Positions 35,308 to 43,357 of a stretch of 64,000 nucleotides of DNA are shown one piece after another; position 1 is the first letter of the stretch; every line of letters begins with the position of its first letter. Below the pieces are notes generated by a model. It made no database searches and had not been told where the DNA came from. It saw nothing but the letters and a program-made list of their open reading frames with translations. Both the position numbers and the translations under genes were made by a program. This stretch comes from Rhodobacteraceae bacterium HLUCCA12 (GTDB lineage Bacteria; Pseudomonadota; Alphaproteobacteria; Rhodobacterales; Rhodobacteraceae), in assembly GCA_001314715.1 (NCBI GenBank), contig LJSV01000014.1:1-64000 (forward strand). The letters are read 5' to 3'.

Positions 35308-36360
35308 ATGGCCGAGATCGCGGTGATGGGGGCGGGCATTTTCGGCCTGAGCGCGGCATTCGAACTGGCGCGCCGGGGGGCGCGAGTCGTGGTGATCGAA
35401 CGCGATCGCGTCGGCGCCGGGGCGTCGGGCGGCGTGGTGGGGGCCTTGGCCCCGCATGTGCCCGAGCAGTGGAATGCCAAGAAGGCCTTTCAGTTCGAAA
35501 GTCTGATCCAGGCCGAATCCTTCTGGTCGGAAGTCGCACGAACCGGCGGCAGGGATCCGGGCTATGCGCGTCTGGGCCGGGTTCAGCCCCTGGCGGATGC
35601 GGCCGCCGTCGCCCTTGCGCGGGCACGGGCCGAGAATGCGCGAAAGCTGTGGCGCGGGCTGGCGGAATGGCGGGTCGTTGACGCCACTGACATGGCCGGC
35701 TTGCGTCTGCACAGCCCCACCGGCCTGGTGGTGGCGGACACATTGACCGCCCGTTTGTCGCCGCGCCGGGCCGGGGTGGCGCTGGTCGCGGCGCTGGCCG
35801 CGCTGGGCGCCGAGGTCCGGCTCGGCGATGCGCCGCCGCCTGCTGCGGCCCGCGTGATCTGGGCAACCGGGATGCCGGGACTGACAGCATTGGGCGATGA
35901 TCTGGGCGTTGCGATGGGCGGTGCCGTCAAGGGCCAGGCCGCGCTTCTGGCCGCCGATTGGCGCGATGCGCCGCAGGTGTTTTCCGAAGGGCTGCACCTG
36001 GTCCCGCATGCCGACGCGACGGTGGCGATCGGCTCGACCTCGGAACGCAGCTTCGACGACCCCGCCGCCACCGACGATGGCCTCGACCGGCTGATCGCGC
36101 GGGCGCGCGCAATCGCGCCTGATCTGCGTGACGCGCCCGTTCTGGAACGCTGGGCGGGCCTGCGCCCGCGCAGCCCGTCGCGCGCGCCGATGCTGGGGCC
36201 ATGGCCCGGACGGGACGGGCATTTCGTGATGAACGGCGGGTTCAAGATCGGCTTCGGCATGGCGCCGCGACTGGCGCAGGTGATCGCCGATCTGGTGCTG
36301 GACGGGCAGGATGCGATCCCCGAGGGGTTTCGCGTCAGCGATAACCTGCCGTCGGTTTAA
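35308..36360 (+). CDS. FAD-dependent oxidoreductase, MnmC2-like
   Basis: This flavoprotein of the DAO family has 350 residues, with an N-terminal Rossmann motif EIAVMGAGIFGLSAAFELARRGA and the following acidic strand end VVVIERDRVGAGASGG. The C-terminal part carries WAGLRPRSPSRAPMLGPWPG and NGGFKIGFGMAPRLA, as in MnmC oxidase domains. It is divergent from mnmD with 56 bases between starts, so it is probably the oxidase that removes the carboxymethyl group of cmnm5U. Residue-level assignment to MnmC2 rather than another DAO enzyme rests on this context. Confidence 0.72.
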   Translation: MAEIAVMGAGIFGLSAAFELARRGARVVVIERDRVGAGASGGVVGALAPHVPEQWNAKKAFQFESLIQAESFWSEVARTGGRDPGYARLGRVQPLADAAAVALARARAENARKLWRGLAEWRVVDATDMAGLRLHSPTGLVVADTLTARLSPRRAGVALVAALAALGAEVRLGDAPPPAAARVIWATGMPGLTALGDDLGVAMGGAVKGQAALLAADWRDAPQVFSEGLHLVPHADATVAIGSTSERSFDDPAATDDGLDRLIARARAIAPDLRDAPVLERWAGLRPRSPSRAPMLGPWPGRDGHFVMNGGFKIGFGMAPRLAQVIADLVLDGQDAIPEGFRVSDNLPSV

Positions 36361-37052
36361 CCCTCGGGCACGAAGGCCGCGAAACGCGCCTGCTGGGCCA
36401 TCAGCACCGCCTGTGTGCGGCTTTGCACGCCAAGCTTGCGCATGATCGCCGTCACATGCGCCTTGACCGTGGTTTCGGCAATCGACAGTTCCCAGGCGAT
36501 CTGCTTGTTCAACCGGCCCTGGCACAGAAGCTCCAGAATCCGGGCCTGCTGGCGCGTCAGTTGTGCCAGCCGGGTGACGGCGTCCTGCGTTTCGCTGTTT
36601 TCGCCGCTGGGCACGAACCCGTCAGGCAAATAGCTTTCGCCGCGTGTCAGTGCATCGAGTGCGGCGCGAATGGCCTCGCGCCCGGAATGCTTGGGCACGA
36701 AGCCCGCAGCCCCGGCTGACAGCGCGGCCTCGATCAAGCGCGCATCCGCCATCGAGGACACAACGATCACCGGCATGGCGGGCTCTGCCGCACGCAGGCG
36801 CAACAGCCCCTCCAGTCCTTCGACATCGGGCAGATCCAGATCCAGCAGCACCAGGTCAGGCACGGTGCCGGCCTCGATCCAGGCGATGGCGGCGGCCAGC
36901 GTATGCGCCGTTTCCACCTCGCCCACGCCTCCCAAGGCCCGCAGCGTCAGCGCAAGCGCGTCGCAAAAAAGCGGGTGGTCATCGACAATCAGTGCCCTGG
37001 CGACAAAAGCGCCGGGCGGATGGTGATCGGGATCGGGCGGGGTGGCGGTCAT
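36357..37052 (-). CDS. NarL/FixJ-type response regulator
   Basis: This protein of 231 residues has a receiver domain (ALIVDDHPLFCDALAL; phospho-acceptor Asp in LVLLDLDLPDVEG; VIVVSSMAD; conserved Lys in GFVPKHS). A C-terminal LuxR helix-turn-helix follows (RLAQLTRQQARILELLCQGRLNKQIAWELSIAETTVKAHVTAIMRKL). The ATG at 37052 has an AGGGAAG site. No histidine kinase gene is nearby, so the partner is encoded elsewhere. Its stop converges with the MnmC2-like gene with four bases of overlap. Confidence 0.9.
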   Translation of the reverse strand: MTATPPDPDHHPPGAFVARALIVDDHPLFCDALALTLRALGGVGEVETAHTLAAAIAWIEAGTVPDLVLLDLDLPDVEGLEGLLRLRAAEPAMPVIVVSSMADARLIEAALSAGAAGFVPKHSGREAIRAALDALTRGESYLPDGFVPSGENSETQDAVTRLAQLTRQQARILELLCQGRLNKQIAWELSIAETTVKAHVTAIMRKLGVQSRTQAVLMAQQARFAAFVPEG

Positions 37053-37219
37053 GTTCTGGCTTCCCTGCATCCGCAAACGATAGCACCGGCGCGCGCGACC
37101 TCAAACAGTGATGGTGGCCGGGGGGATGCGACAATGGTCTGACAGACGAAAGCCGCCTTTCCCCGCGCGGCGCTTGTGCCTATGCTGCCAGCGATAAACG
37201 CGATGAGGGAGGACACGCC

Positions 37220-37744
37220 ATGCAGATGAGTGACACGCGCCAGATCGACGCCGACCCGGCCATCGTCTGGGCGGCCCTCCTGAATCCGGAGGTGTTGAAG
37301 GCGGCGGTCCCCGGCTGCGAGTCGCTGACCGGCACGCCCGAGGACGGGTTCGAGGCCGTGGTGGTGCAGAAGGTCGGCCCGGTCAAGGCGCGCTTCACCG
37401 GGCTGGTGACGATCTCTGACCGGGTCGAGGGCGAAAGCCTGACCCTTTCGGGCGAGGGCAAGGGCGGCGCGGCCGGCTTCGCGCGGGGCGAGGCCCGTGT
37501 GCGGCTGCAACCGGCCGAGGGCGGCACCAGCCTGCAATACGAGGTCGATGCCAAGGTCGGCGGCAAGCTTGCGCAACTGGGCAGCCGGATCATCGACGGG
37601 TTCGCCCGCAAGATGGCCGACGAGTTCTTCACCCGGTTTCAGGCCGCGGTCGAGGGACCGGACGATGAGGCCGAGTCGGCCGAAGTCGATGACAAGACCG
37701 GTGCGAAAAAAGGCTGGTTCAAGCGGATGCTGGGGTCCGACTAG
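37220..37744 (+). CDS. CoxG-like SRPBCC protein
   Basis: This 174-residue protein of the carbon monoxide dehydrogenase subunit G family has VWAALLNPEVLKAAVPGCESLTG and the RFTGLVTISDRVEGESLTLSGEGKGGAAGFARG region. The C-terminal GGKLAQLGSRIIDGFARKMADEFFTRF is also typical of CoxG, and a basic tail GWFKRML follows. In CO-oxidising bacteria CoxG anchors the dehydrogenase to the membrane. No coxMSL genes are in the window, so this copy may serve another molybdenum hydroxylase or be independent. A GGGAGGA site supports the start. Confidence 0.82.
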   Translation: MQMSDTRQIDADPAIVWAALLNPEVLKAAVPGCESLTGTPEDGFEAVVVQKVGPVKARFTGLVTISDRVEGESLTLSGEGKGGAAGFARGEARVRLQPAEGGTSLQYEVDAKVGGKLAQLGSRIIDGFARKMADEFFTRFQAAVEGPDDEAESAEVDDKTGAKKGWFKRMLGSD

Positions 37745-37753
37745 GCATCGCGA

Positions 37754-38440
37754 TCACGGCAACGGCGACGGGCCGATCACCCAGGGGTGCAGCGTGATCA
37801 GCGCGGCCCAGGCCAACAACCCCACGGCCACCGCACCCCAGGGCGGTCCGCGACGCGGCCGCCAACGGCCGGTGAACAGCGCGGCCAACGGCAAGAGCGA
37901 TGTCGCCCGCGCCTGTTCGCGCCATTGCCGCCGCCCCATCTCGCGTTGACGCCGGCGGTCCAGCATCACCATGCCCACCAGCGCGAAGCCAGCAAACAGC
38001 GCGAACAGGATCACATGCGCCAGCGTGCCGTTGGCCAGCAGATGAACTCCGGCCCAAAGCAGGATCGCCAGCAGAAGCGGGTGGCGCACGACGCCGGCGA
38101 TGCCGGGCGCATCGGGGTCGAACTGCCCCGCGCGCCCACCGAACGAGAACGGATTGACCGACACCAGCGCGACCGCCGCCAGCACACAGGCCAGCGCCAT
38201 GCCGCCCAATGCCAGCCAGGCCTGCCACGGCGCATAGAACCAGAGCGCGACGAAAGGCGCGCGTCCGGCCGCCACGATCAGCCATGCCAGGATCGCCAGC
38301 GACAACAGGCTGTATCCGATGGTGAACGCCGGTGCCCCGAACCGTGTGACGATGGCGCCCTTGACGGCGGGCCGCACCGGCACCGCATGCGACAGGAAGA
38401 AGACTGCCAATGCCGCGATGAATTCCAGCCAACCGCCCAT
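37754..38440 (-). CDS. NnrU-family membrane protein
   Basis: This 228-residue inner-membrane protein has about six hydrophobic helices. It starts GWLEFIAALAVFFLSHAVPVRPAV and includes VNPFSFGG and the PGIAGVVRHPLLLAILLWAGVHLLANG region that defines the NnrU/isoprenylcysteine-methyltransferase-like fold. Family members are linked to nitric oxide metabolism or to membrane methylation; the role here is not known. The start at 38440 drops a 46-residue non-homologous leader of the track ORF. It is divergent from the CPBP protease. Confidence 0.82.
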   Translation of the reverse strand: MGGWLEFIAALAVFFLSHAVPVRPAVKGAIVTRFGAPAFTIGYSLLSLAILAWLIVAAGRAPFVALWFYAPWQAWLALGGMALACVLAAVALVSVNPFSFGGRAGQFDPDAPGIAGVVRHPLLLAILLWAGVHLLANGTLAHVILFALFAGFALVGMVMLDRRRQREMGRRQWREQARATSLLPLAALFTGRWRPRRGPPWGAVAVGLLAWAALITLHPWVIGPSPLP

Positions 38441-38544
38441 GCCGCGCCTCCGTGATTGCCGAATCCTACCGTTGACGGCGCAGGGCCGGCAAGGGCGCGC
38501 ACCGCATTGCCCCCGGCGGCCCGCTGCGCCATGATGCCGCGCCG

Positions 38545-39459
38545 ATGGGACTGACCGAAAGAGTTGCCGTGTTTCCAACGACCTTTGACAACTTTGTCGC
38601 CCCCGCCCGCGCGTATCCGCAGATCTGGCGGCTTGTTCTGGGGCTTGGGCTGATCGCAGGTATCTATTTCCTGTGGATGGCGGTCATGGGCGGGCTGCTG
38701 TGGCTTGCCTCAGGTCTCGACGGGCTGGAGGCGCGGCTTCAGACCATCGCGCAGGGGGCGGACCCGGTTTCACTGCTGCTGCTGTTGTGCACCTTCCTGG
38801 GTATGGCACTGGGGGCCTGGGCGGCGGCGCGGCTGCTGCACGGGCGGGGTTGGCGCAGCCTGTTCGGCCCGCCGCCGACGGTCCTTCGGGACTTCGTGCT
38901 GGGTCTTGGGGTCATGGTGGTGGTCGGTGGCGGCCTCGGCCTGCTTTCGCTGCCTTTCCTTCCGACACTTTCGGTCGCGACGCCGCTGCCGACATGGCTG
39001 GCGTTCCTGCCGCTGGCACTGATGGGGATCGCCTTGCAGACCGGGGCCGAGGAACTGGTCTTTCGCGGCTATCTGCAACAGCAGCTGGCGGCGCGCTTTG
39101 CCGCGCCGCTGGTCTGGATGGGCGTGCCATCGATTCTGTTCGGCCTGGCCCATTTCGCGCCCGGCGAACTGGGCGACAATGCCTGGCTTGTCGTGGCCGC
39201 AACCGGGCTCTTCGGGCTTATCGCGGCGGATCTGACCGCGCGTACCGGGGCGCTGGGCCTGGCCTGGGGGCTGCATTTCGCCAACAATTTTCTGGCGATC
39301 CTGGTCGTCTCGGCCATGGGCGGGCTTGACGGTCTGGCACTGTTCGAACTGCCACGGGGAACGGTGCAATCGGCCAACCTGCGCCCCATACTGCTGGCTG
39401 ACATGGCGCTCATGGTTGCGGTTTGGGCGGTGTGCCGGCTGCTTCTGATGCGGCGCTGA
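38545..39459 (+). CDS. CPBP-family intramembrane metalloprotease/glutamic protease
   Basis: This polytopic membrane protein of 304 residues has the CPBP motifs TGAEELVFRGYLQQQL (Glu-Glu and Arg), FGLAHFAPG and the later GLHFANNF. It probably cleaves or processes membrane-associated peptides, as Rce1-type proteases do. It lacks the exosortase part of the exosortase E fusion, so it is not the VPEID-CTERM sorting enzyme. The next gene, accD, follows 69 bases later in the same direction. Confidence 0.85.
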   Translation: MGLTERVAVFPTTFDNFVAPARAYPQIWRLVLGLGLIAGIYFLWMAVMGGLLWLASGLDGLEARLQTIAQGADPVSLLLLLCTFLGMALGAWAAARLLHGRGWRSLFGPPPTVLRDFVLGLGVMVVVGGGLGLLSLPFLPTLSVATPLPTWLAFLPLALMGIALQTGAEELVFRGYLQQQLAARFAAPLVWMGVPSILFGLAHFAPGELGDNAWLVVAATGLFGLIAADLTARTGALGLAWGLHFANNFLAILVVSAMGGLDGLALFELPRGTVQSANLRPILLADMALMVAVWAVCRLLLMRR

Positions 39460-39528
39460 CGCGGCACCGGATTGCAATTCACGCCCGGCGCCTTTATCTG
39501 AACACGCAGCCAGACAGGGGCAAACGGC

Positions 39529-40470
39529 ATGAACTGGATCACCAACTACGTCCGACCGACCATCAACTCGCTCTTCTCGCGCCGCGAGATGCCCGAGAAC
39601 CTCTGGACGAAGTGCCCCGAATGCGGAACCATGCTGTTCCACCGGGAACTGAAGGACAATCTTCAGGTCTGCACGAACTGCAATCACCATATGGCGATCA
39701 CCCCGCGCGAGCGGTTCGAACGCCTGTTCGACGCCGGCACGTTTTCCGAGGTGTCGGTGCCCGAGCCGGTGGTCGATCCGCTGCATTTTCGCGATCAGAA
39801 ACGTTATCCCGACCGTATGAAGGCGGCGCAGAAAGCCACCGGCGAGCGCGAGGCGATGCTGGTCGCCGAGGGCGAGATCGGGCGCGCGCCGGTCGTCGCG
39901 GCGGCGCAGGATTTTTCGTTCATGGGCGGATCGATGGGCATGTATGTCGGCAATGCGATCATCGCCGCCTGCGAACGCGCGGTCGAACGCCGGTGCCCGC
40001 TGCTGCTGTTTTCCGCCGCCGGGGGGGCGCGTATGCAGGAGGGGATTCTGTCGCTGATGCAGATGCCGCGCACCACGGTCGCCGTGCAGATGCTGCGTGA
40101 GGCGGGATTGCCCTATATCTGCGTTCTGACCCATCCCACGACCGGTGGCGTGACCGCCAGCTATGCCATGCTGGGCGATGTCCAGATCGCCGAGCCGAAT
40201 GCCCTGATCTGTTTCGCCGGGCCCAGGGTGATCGAACAGACCATCCGCGAAAAGCTGCCCGAAGGGTTTCAGCGGGCCGAATACCTGCTGGATCACGGGA
40301 TGCTGGACCGTGTCACCCACCGCAAGGACATGCGGCGTGAGTTGATCACCATCCTGCGCATGCTGACCAGCCAGCCGCCCGCGGTGGCGGGTGATTTGCC
40401 CGCGCCCGAGCCCGAGGCCCCGGCGGACCTTGCGCCAGAGCCCGTTGCCGCGCCTGACGCCAAGCCGTGA
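39529..40470 (+). CDS. accD: Acetyl-CoA carboxylase carboxyltransferase subunit beta
   Basis: This 313-residue subunit has an N-terminal zinc ribbon ([15 protein letters not shown] ... [10 protein letters not shown]29/C32/C48/C51). The carboxyltransferase core follows ([50 protein letters not shown]). With AccA it transfers CO2 from carboxybiotin to acetyl-CoA for fatty acid synthesis. The C-terminal 30 residues are Pro/Ala/Glu-rich. Its stop overlaps the folC GTG start. Confidence 0.96.
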   Translation: MNWITNYVRPTINSLFSRREMPENLWTKCPECGTMLFHRELKDNLQVCTNCNHHMAITPRERFERLFDAGTFSEVSVPEPVVDPLHFRDQKRYPDRMKAAQKATGEREAMLVAEGEIGRAPVVAAAQDFSFMGGSMGMYVGNAIIAACERAVERRCPLLLFSAAGGARMQEGILSLMQMPRTTVAVQMLREAGLPYICVLTHPTTGGVTASYAMLGDVQIAEPNALICFAGPRVIEQTIREKLPEGFQRAEYLLDHGMLDRVTHRKDMRRELITILRMLTSQPPAVAGDLPAPEPEAPADLAPEPVAAPDAKP

Positions 40471-41741
40471 GCGCGGCGCCCTCGGACGCCATCCTGTCCC
40501 GGATGATGGCGTTGCATCCCAAGATCATCGACCTGACGCTGGACCGGGTCTGGCGTCTGCTGGCCGCGCTGGGCCACCCCGAGCGCGATCTGCCCCCGGT
40601 CGTCCATATTGCGGGCACGAACGGCAAGGGTTCGACCCTTGCCATGCTCCGCGCCGGACTGGAAGCCGAGGGGAAGCGCGTTCATGCCTATACCTCGCCG
40701 CATCTGGCGCGGTTTCATGAACGCATCCGTCTGGCCGGCACATTGATTTCCGAACCCGCGCTCGGCGCGGTTCTGGATGAGTGCTATGCCGCGAACGCCG
40801 GTGCGCCCATCACCTATTTCGAGATCACCACCTGCGCGGCCTTTCTGGCCTTTGCCCGCACGCCAGCCGATTTTACCTTGCTGGAGGTCGGTCTGGGCGG
40901 CCGGCTCGATGCGACCAATGTCATCGACAAGCCGGCGCTGTGTGTCATTACGCCGGTCTCGCTGGATCATCAGCAATACCTGGGTGAGACACTGGGGCAA
41001 ATCGCGGGCGAGAAGGCGGGCATCCTCAAGCGTGGGGTCCGTTGCGTGGTCGGCCCCCAGGCCGAGGCCGGACTGCACGCGATCGAGGATCGCGCAGCCC
41101 GGACCGGGTCGTCCCTTTTTGCGCATGGCCAGCACTGGCACAGCACCGAAGAGGCCGGGCGACTGGTGTATCAGGATGAGACCGGCTTGCTGGACCTGCC
41201 CTTGCCCAACCTGCCCGGTGGTCATCAGATCGAAAATGCCGGGGCGGCACTGGCCGCGCTGCGGCTGCTGGGCGCCGGCGAGCGTGCCTTTGACGGTGCC
41301 GTGACGGCGGCCGAATGGCCGGCGCGTATGCAGCGGTTGCGCCAAGGGCCGCTGATCGAACAGGCGCCGGGGCTGGAGCTGTGGCTGGACGGCGGCCACA
41401 ACCCGGCGGCGGGGCAGGCGATAGCGGACACGTTGGCACGATTGCCCAGGCGCCCGACCTGGCTTGTTTGCGGCATGCTGAACACCAAGGATGTTCGGGG
41501 GTTCATGGCACCGCTGGCCAGTCAGGCGCGGGGCCTGGTGGCGGTGTCGATCCCGAACGAGATCAACACCCTCAGCGCGTCCGAAACCGCGTCGGCGGCT
41601 ACGGCCTCGGGCCTGCCCGCCGAAGAGGCCGAATCGGTGGCCGCAGCCCTGGCGCGGATCGCCGAGCGGGATCCGCAGGCGCGGGTCTTGATCTGTGGAT
41701 CACTGTATCTGGCCGGGGCGATCCTGCGCGACAACGGCTGA
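40467..41741 (+). CDS. folC: Bifunctional folylpolyglutamate/dihydrofolate synthase
   Basis: This Mur-ligase-family enzyme of 424 residues begins with a GTG overlapping accD by four bases. The P-loop is [15 protein letters not shown], with [15 protein letters not shown], the DATN motif [19 protein letters not shown] and [16 protein letters not shown] in the C-terminal domain. It adds glutamate to (dihydro)folate. The accD-folC pairing is a common bacterial order. Confidence 0.95.
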   Translation: MSAAPSDAILSRMMALHPKIIDLTLDRVWRLLAALGHPERDLPPVVHIAGTNGKGSTLAMLRAGLEAEGKRVHAYTSPHLARFHERIRLAGTLISEPALGAVLDECYAANAGAPITYFEITTCAAFLAFARTPADFTLLEVGLGGRLDATNVIDKPALCVITPVSLDHQQYLGETLGQIAGEKAGILKRGVRCVVGPQAEAGLHAIEDRAARTGSSLFAHGQHWHSTEEAGRLVYQDETGLLDLPLPNLPGGHQIENAGAALAALRLLGAGERAFDGAVTAAEWPARMQRLRQGPLIEQAPGLELWLDGGHNPAAGQAIADTLARLPRRPTWLVCGMLNTKDVRGFMAPLASQARGLVAVSIPNEINTLSASETASAATASGLPAEEAESVAAALARIAERDPQARVLICGSLYLAGAILRDNG

Positions 41742-41766
41742 TCGACCGGGCCTGACATCCGCGCAA

Positions 41767-41796
41767 CAAAAAACCCCGCATGCAGCGGGGCTTTTG
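41767..41796. terminator. Bidirectional terminator between folC and rpmB
   Basis: A stem CCCCGC-ATGCA-GCGGGG is flanked by A6 on the left and CTTTT on the right. It therefore gives a U-run in both directions for the convergent genes. Confidence 0.9.
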
Positions 41797-41819
41797 CGTC
41801 AGCAATGCTGGAAGCCGAG

Positions 41820-42119
41820 TCAGGCTACGGCAGCGGCGGTCTGCGCGGCCTTGGCCAGGTCTTTCTTGATCTTCAGCGCGCGCGGCGACAGATCTTCGTC
41901 GCGGGCCTTCGCCAGAAAGGCGTCCAGCCCACCACGGTGATCGACCGTGCGCAGCGCCGACGCCGAGATGCGCAGCGCATAGCTTTTGCCCAGCGTTTCC
42001 GAGGCCAGCGTCACATCCACCAGATTCGGCAGGAAACGGCGGCGCGTCTTGTTGTTGGCATGGCTGACATTGTTGCCAGTCATCGGCCCCTTACCGGTCA
42101 GTTCGCAACGGCGCGACAT
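41820..42119 (-). CDS. rpmB: 50S ribosomal protein L28
   Basis: This 99-residue ribosomal protein has the L28 start [32 protein letters not shown] and the alphaproteobacterial C-terminal extension ([28 protein letters not shown]). It has no zinc CxxC pairs. The ATG at 42119 begins the family sequence; the track ORF adds 28 spurious residues. It is transcribed alone or from read-through of meaB, with a strong terminator after it. Confidence 0.96.
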   Translation of the reverse strand: MSRRCELTGKGPMTGNNVSHANNKTRRRFLPNLVDVTLASETLGKSYALRISASALRTVDHRGGLDAFLAKARDEDLSPRALKIKKDLAKAAQTAAAVA

Positions 42120-42171
42120 GTTTTTGTCCTCGTCTTGTTCGGCTGGGCAAGCTTCGCCCGTCAATACAAAG

Positions 42172-42193
42172 GGGCGCCGCTGCGGCAGCGCCC
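42172..42193 (-). terminator. Probable terminator hairpin after meaB
   Basis: Read on the minus strand, GGGCGC and GCGCCC form a stem with an inner GC/GC pair. CTTTGTATT follows, 20 bases after the meaB stop. The U content is modest, so termination may be partial and rpmB could receive read-through. Confidence 0.5.
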
Positions 42194-42212
42194 AGAATCT
42201 CATGCGCCGCTC

Positions 42213-43247
42213 TTATGGCGATTGCCGCGTGCCGTCAAGAGGGTCCGGTGCCTCGTCTTGCTTCGCATTGGCCTGATTCCTGGTCGACAACTCGTCGAGA
42301 AAGGCGCGCGCGGCGGCGCCTGCGCTGGCGGCGCCATCGGCGACCTGCCTGGCCAGCGCGTCCATTCGTGCGCGGGCCCAGGGTGTCTCCAGCCGGGCCA
42401 GCAGGGCGTTTCGCACCTCTTCGGCGAACCAATGGCGTGCCTGCGCCGCGCGCCGCTCGGCCCAGTGACCATGTTCGCGCCGCCAGTCGCTCAGGGCGCG
42501 GATTTCGTCCCAGACATGGTCCAGACCGCTTTCCTCCAGCGCCGATGCCGTCATCGCCTTGGGAAAGCCGGGCGGGTCTTGCGGGCGCCGGCGCAGCAGC
42601 CGCAGCGCGCCGGCGTAATCAGCGCAGGTGCGCGTTGCCGTGGCCTTCAGATCGCCATCGGCCTTGTTCACGACGATGATGTCCGCCGCCTCCATGATGC
42701 CGCGCTTGACGCCTTGCAATTCATCGCCACCGGCCGGGGCCAGCAACAACAGGAAGACATCGCAAAGCTCGGCAACGACGGTTTCCGACTGACCCACGCC
42801 CACCGTTTCGATCAGGACCACGTCGAACCCCGCCGCCTCGCATAATGCGACCGCCTCGCGCGTGCGCCGGGCGACGCCGCCCAAATGCGACTGGCTGGGT
42901 GACGGGCGGATGAAGGCATTGGGGTGGCGTGTCAGGCGTTCCATGCGGGTCTTGTCGCCCAGGATCGAGCCTCCGGTGCGCGCACTCGACGGGTCCACGG
43001 CCAGAACCGCCACCCGCAGGCCCTTGTCGCAAAGAGCCATGCCGAAGGCCTCGATGAAAGTCGATTTGCCCACGCCCGGCGTGCCCGACAGGCCGATGCG
43101 CAAGGCCTCGCGCCCGTGACCGGCCAGATTTTCCAGCAACGCGGCGGCCTTTTCGCGATGGTCGTGGCGCGTGCTTTCCACCAGCGTGATTGCCCGTGCC
43201 AGGGCGCGTCTGTCGGCCGCTAGGAGCCGCTCGGCGAGTTCGGCCAT
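42213..43247 (-). CDS. meaB: Methylmalonyl-CoA mutase-associated GTPase MeaB
   Basis: This G3E-type GTPase has 344 residues. The P-loop is [18 protein letters not shown]. The switch region is [20 protein letters not shown], with [22 protein letters not shown], the Walker [10 protein letters not shown] and the guanine motif VVNKADGD. It protects and loads the B12-dependent mutase with its cofactor. No mutase gene is in the window. It is divergent from hrpB. Confidence 0.93.
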   Translation of the reverse strand: MAELAERLLAADRRALARAITLVESTRHDHREKAAALLENLAGHGREALRIGLSGTPGVGKSTFIEAFGMALCDKGLRVAVLAVDPSSARTGGSILGDKTRMERLTRHPNAFIRPSPSQSHLGGVARRTREAVALCEAAGFDVVLIETVGVGQSETVVAELCDVFLLLLAPAGGDELQGVKRGIMEAADIIVVNKADGDLKATATRTCADYAGALRLLRRRPQDPPGFPKAMTASALEESGLDHVWDEIRALSDWRREHGHWAERRAAQARHWFAEEVRNALLARLETPWARARMDALARQVADGAASAGAAARAFLDELSTRNQANAKQDEAPDPLDGTRQSP

Positions 43248-43357
43248 GATCCCCTCTCATCGCTTGTGCCTGCCCCTCTTGCCTTGCCGGGGCAAAGCTG
43301 TCCAGTGGCTGCGCGGCCACTGGAAGTCTGATCGGCGCTGGCGCATAACCCGGTGTC

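Noticed and set aside
38545-39459. CPBP protease as the exosortase E/protease that would process the VPEID-CTERM peptide
   Set aside because: At 304 residues it contains only the CPBP part and no exosortase Cys/Arg/His region, and it is 38 kb from the substrate gene.
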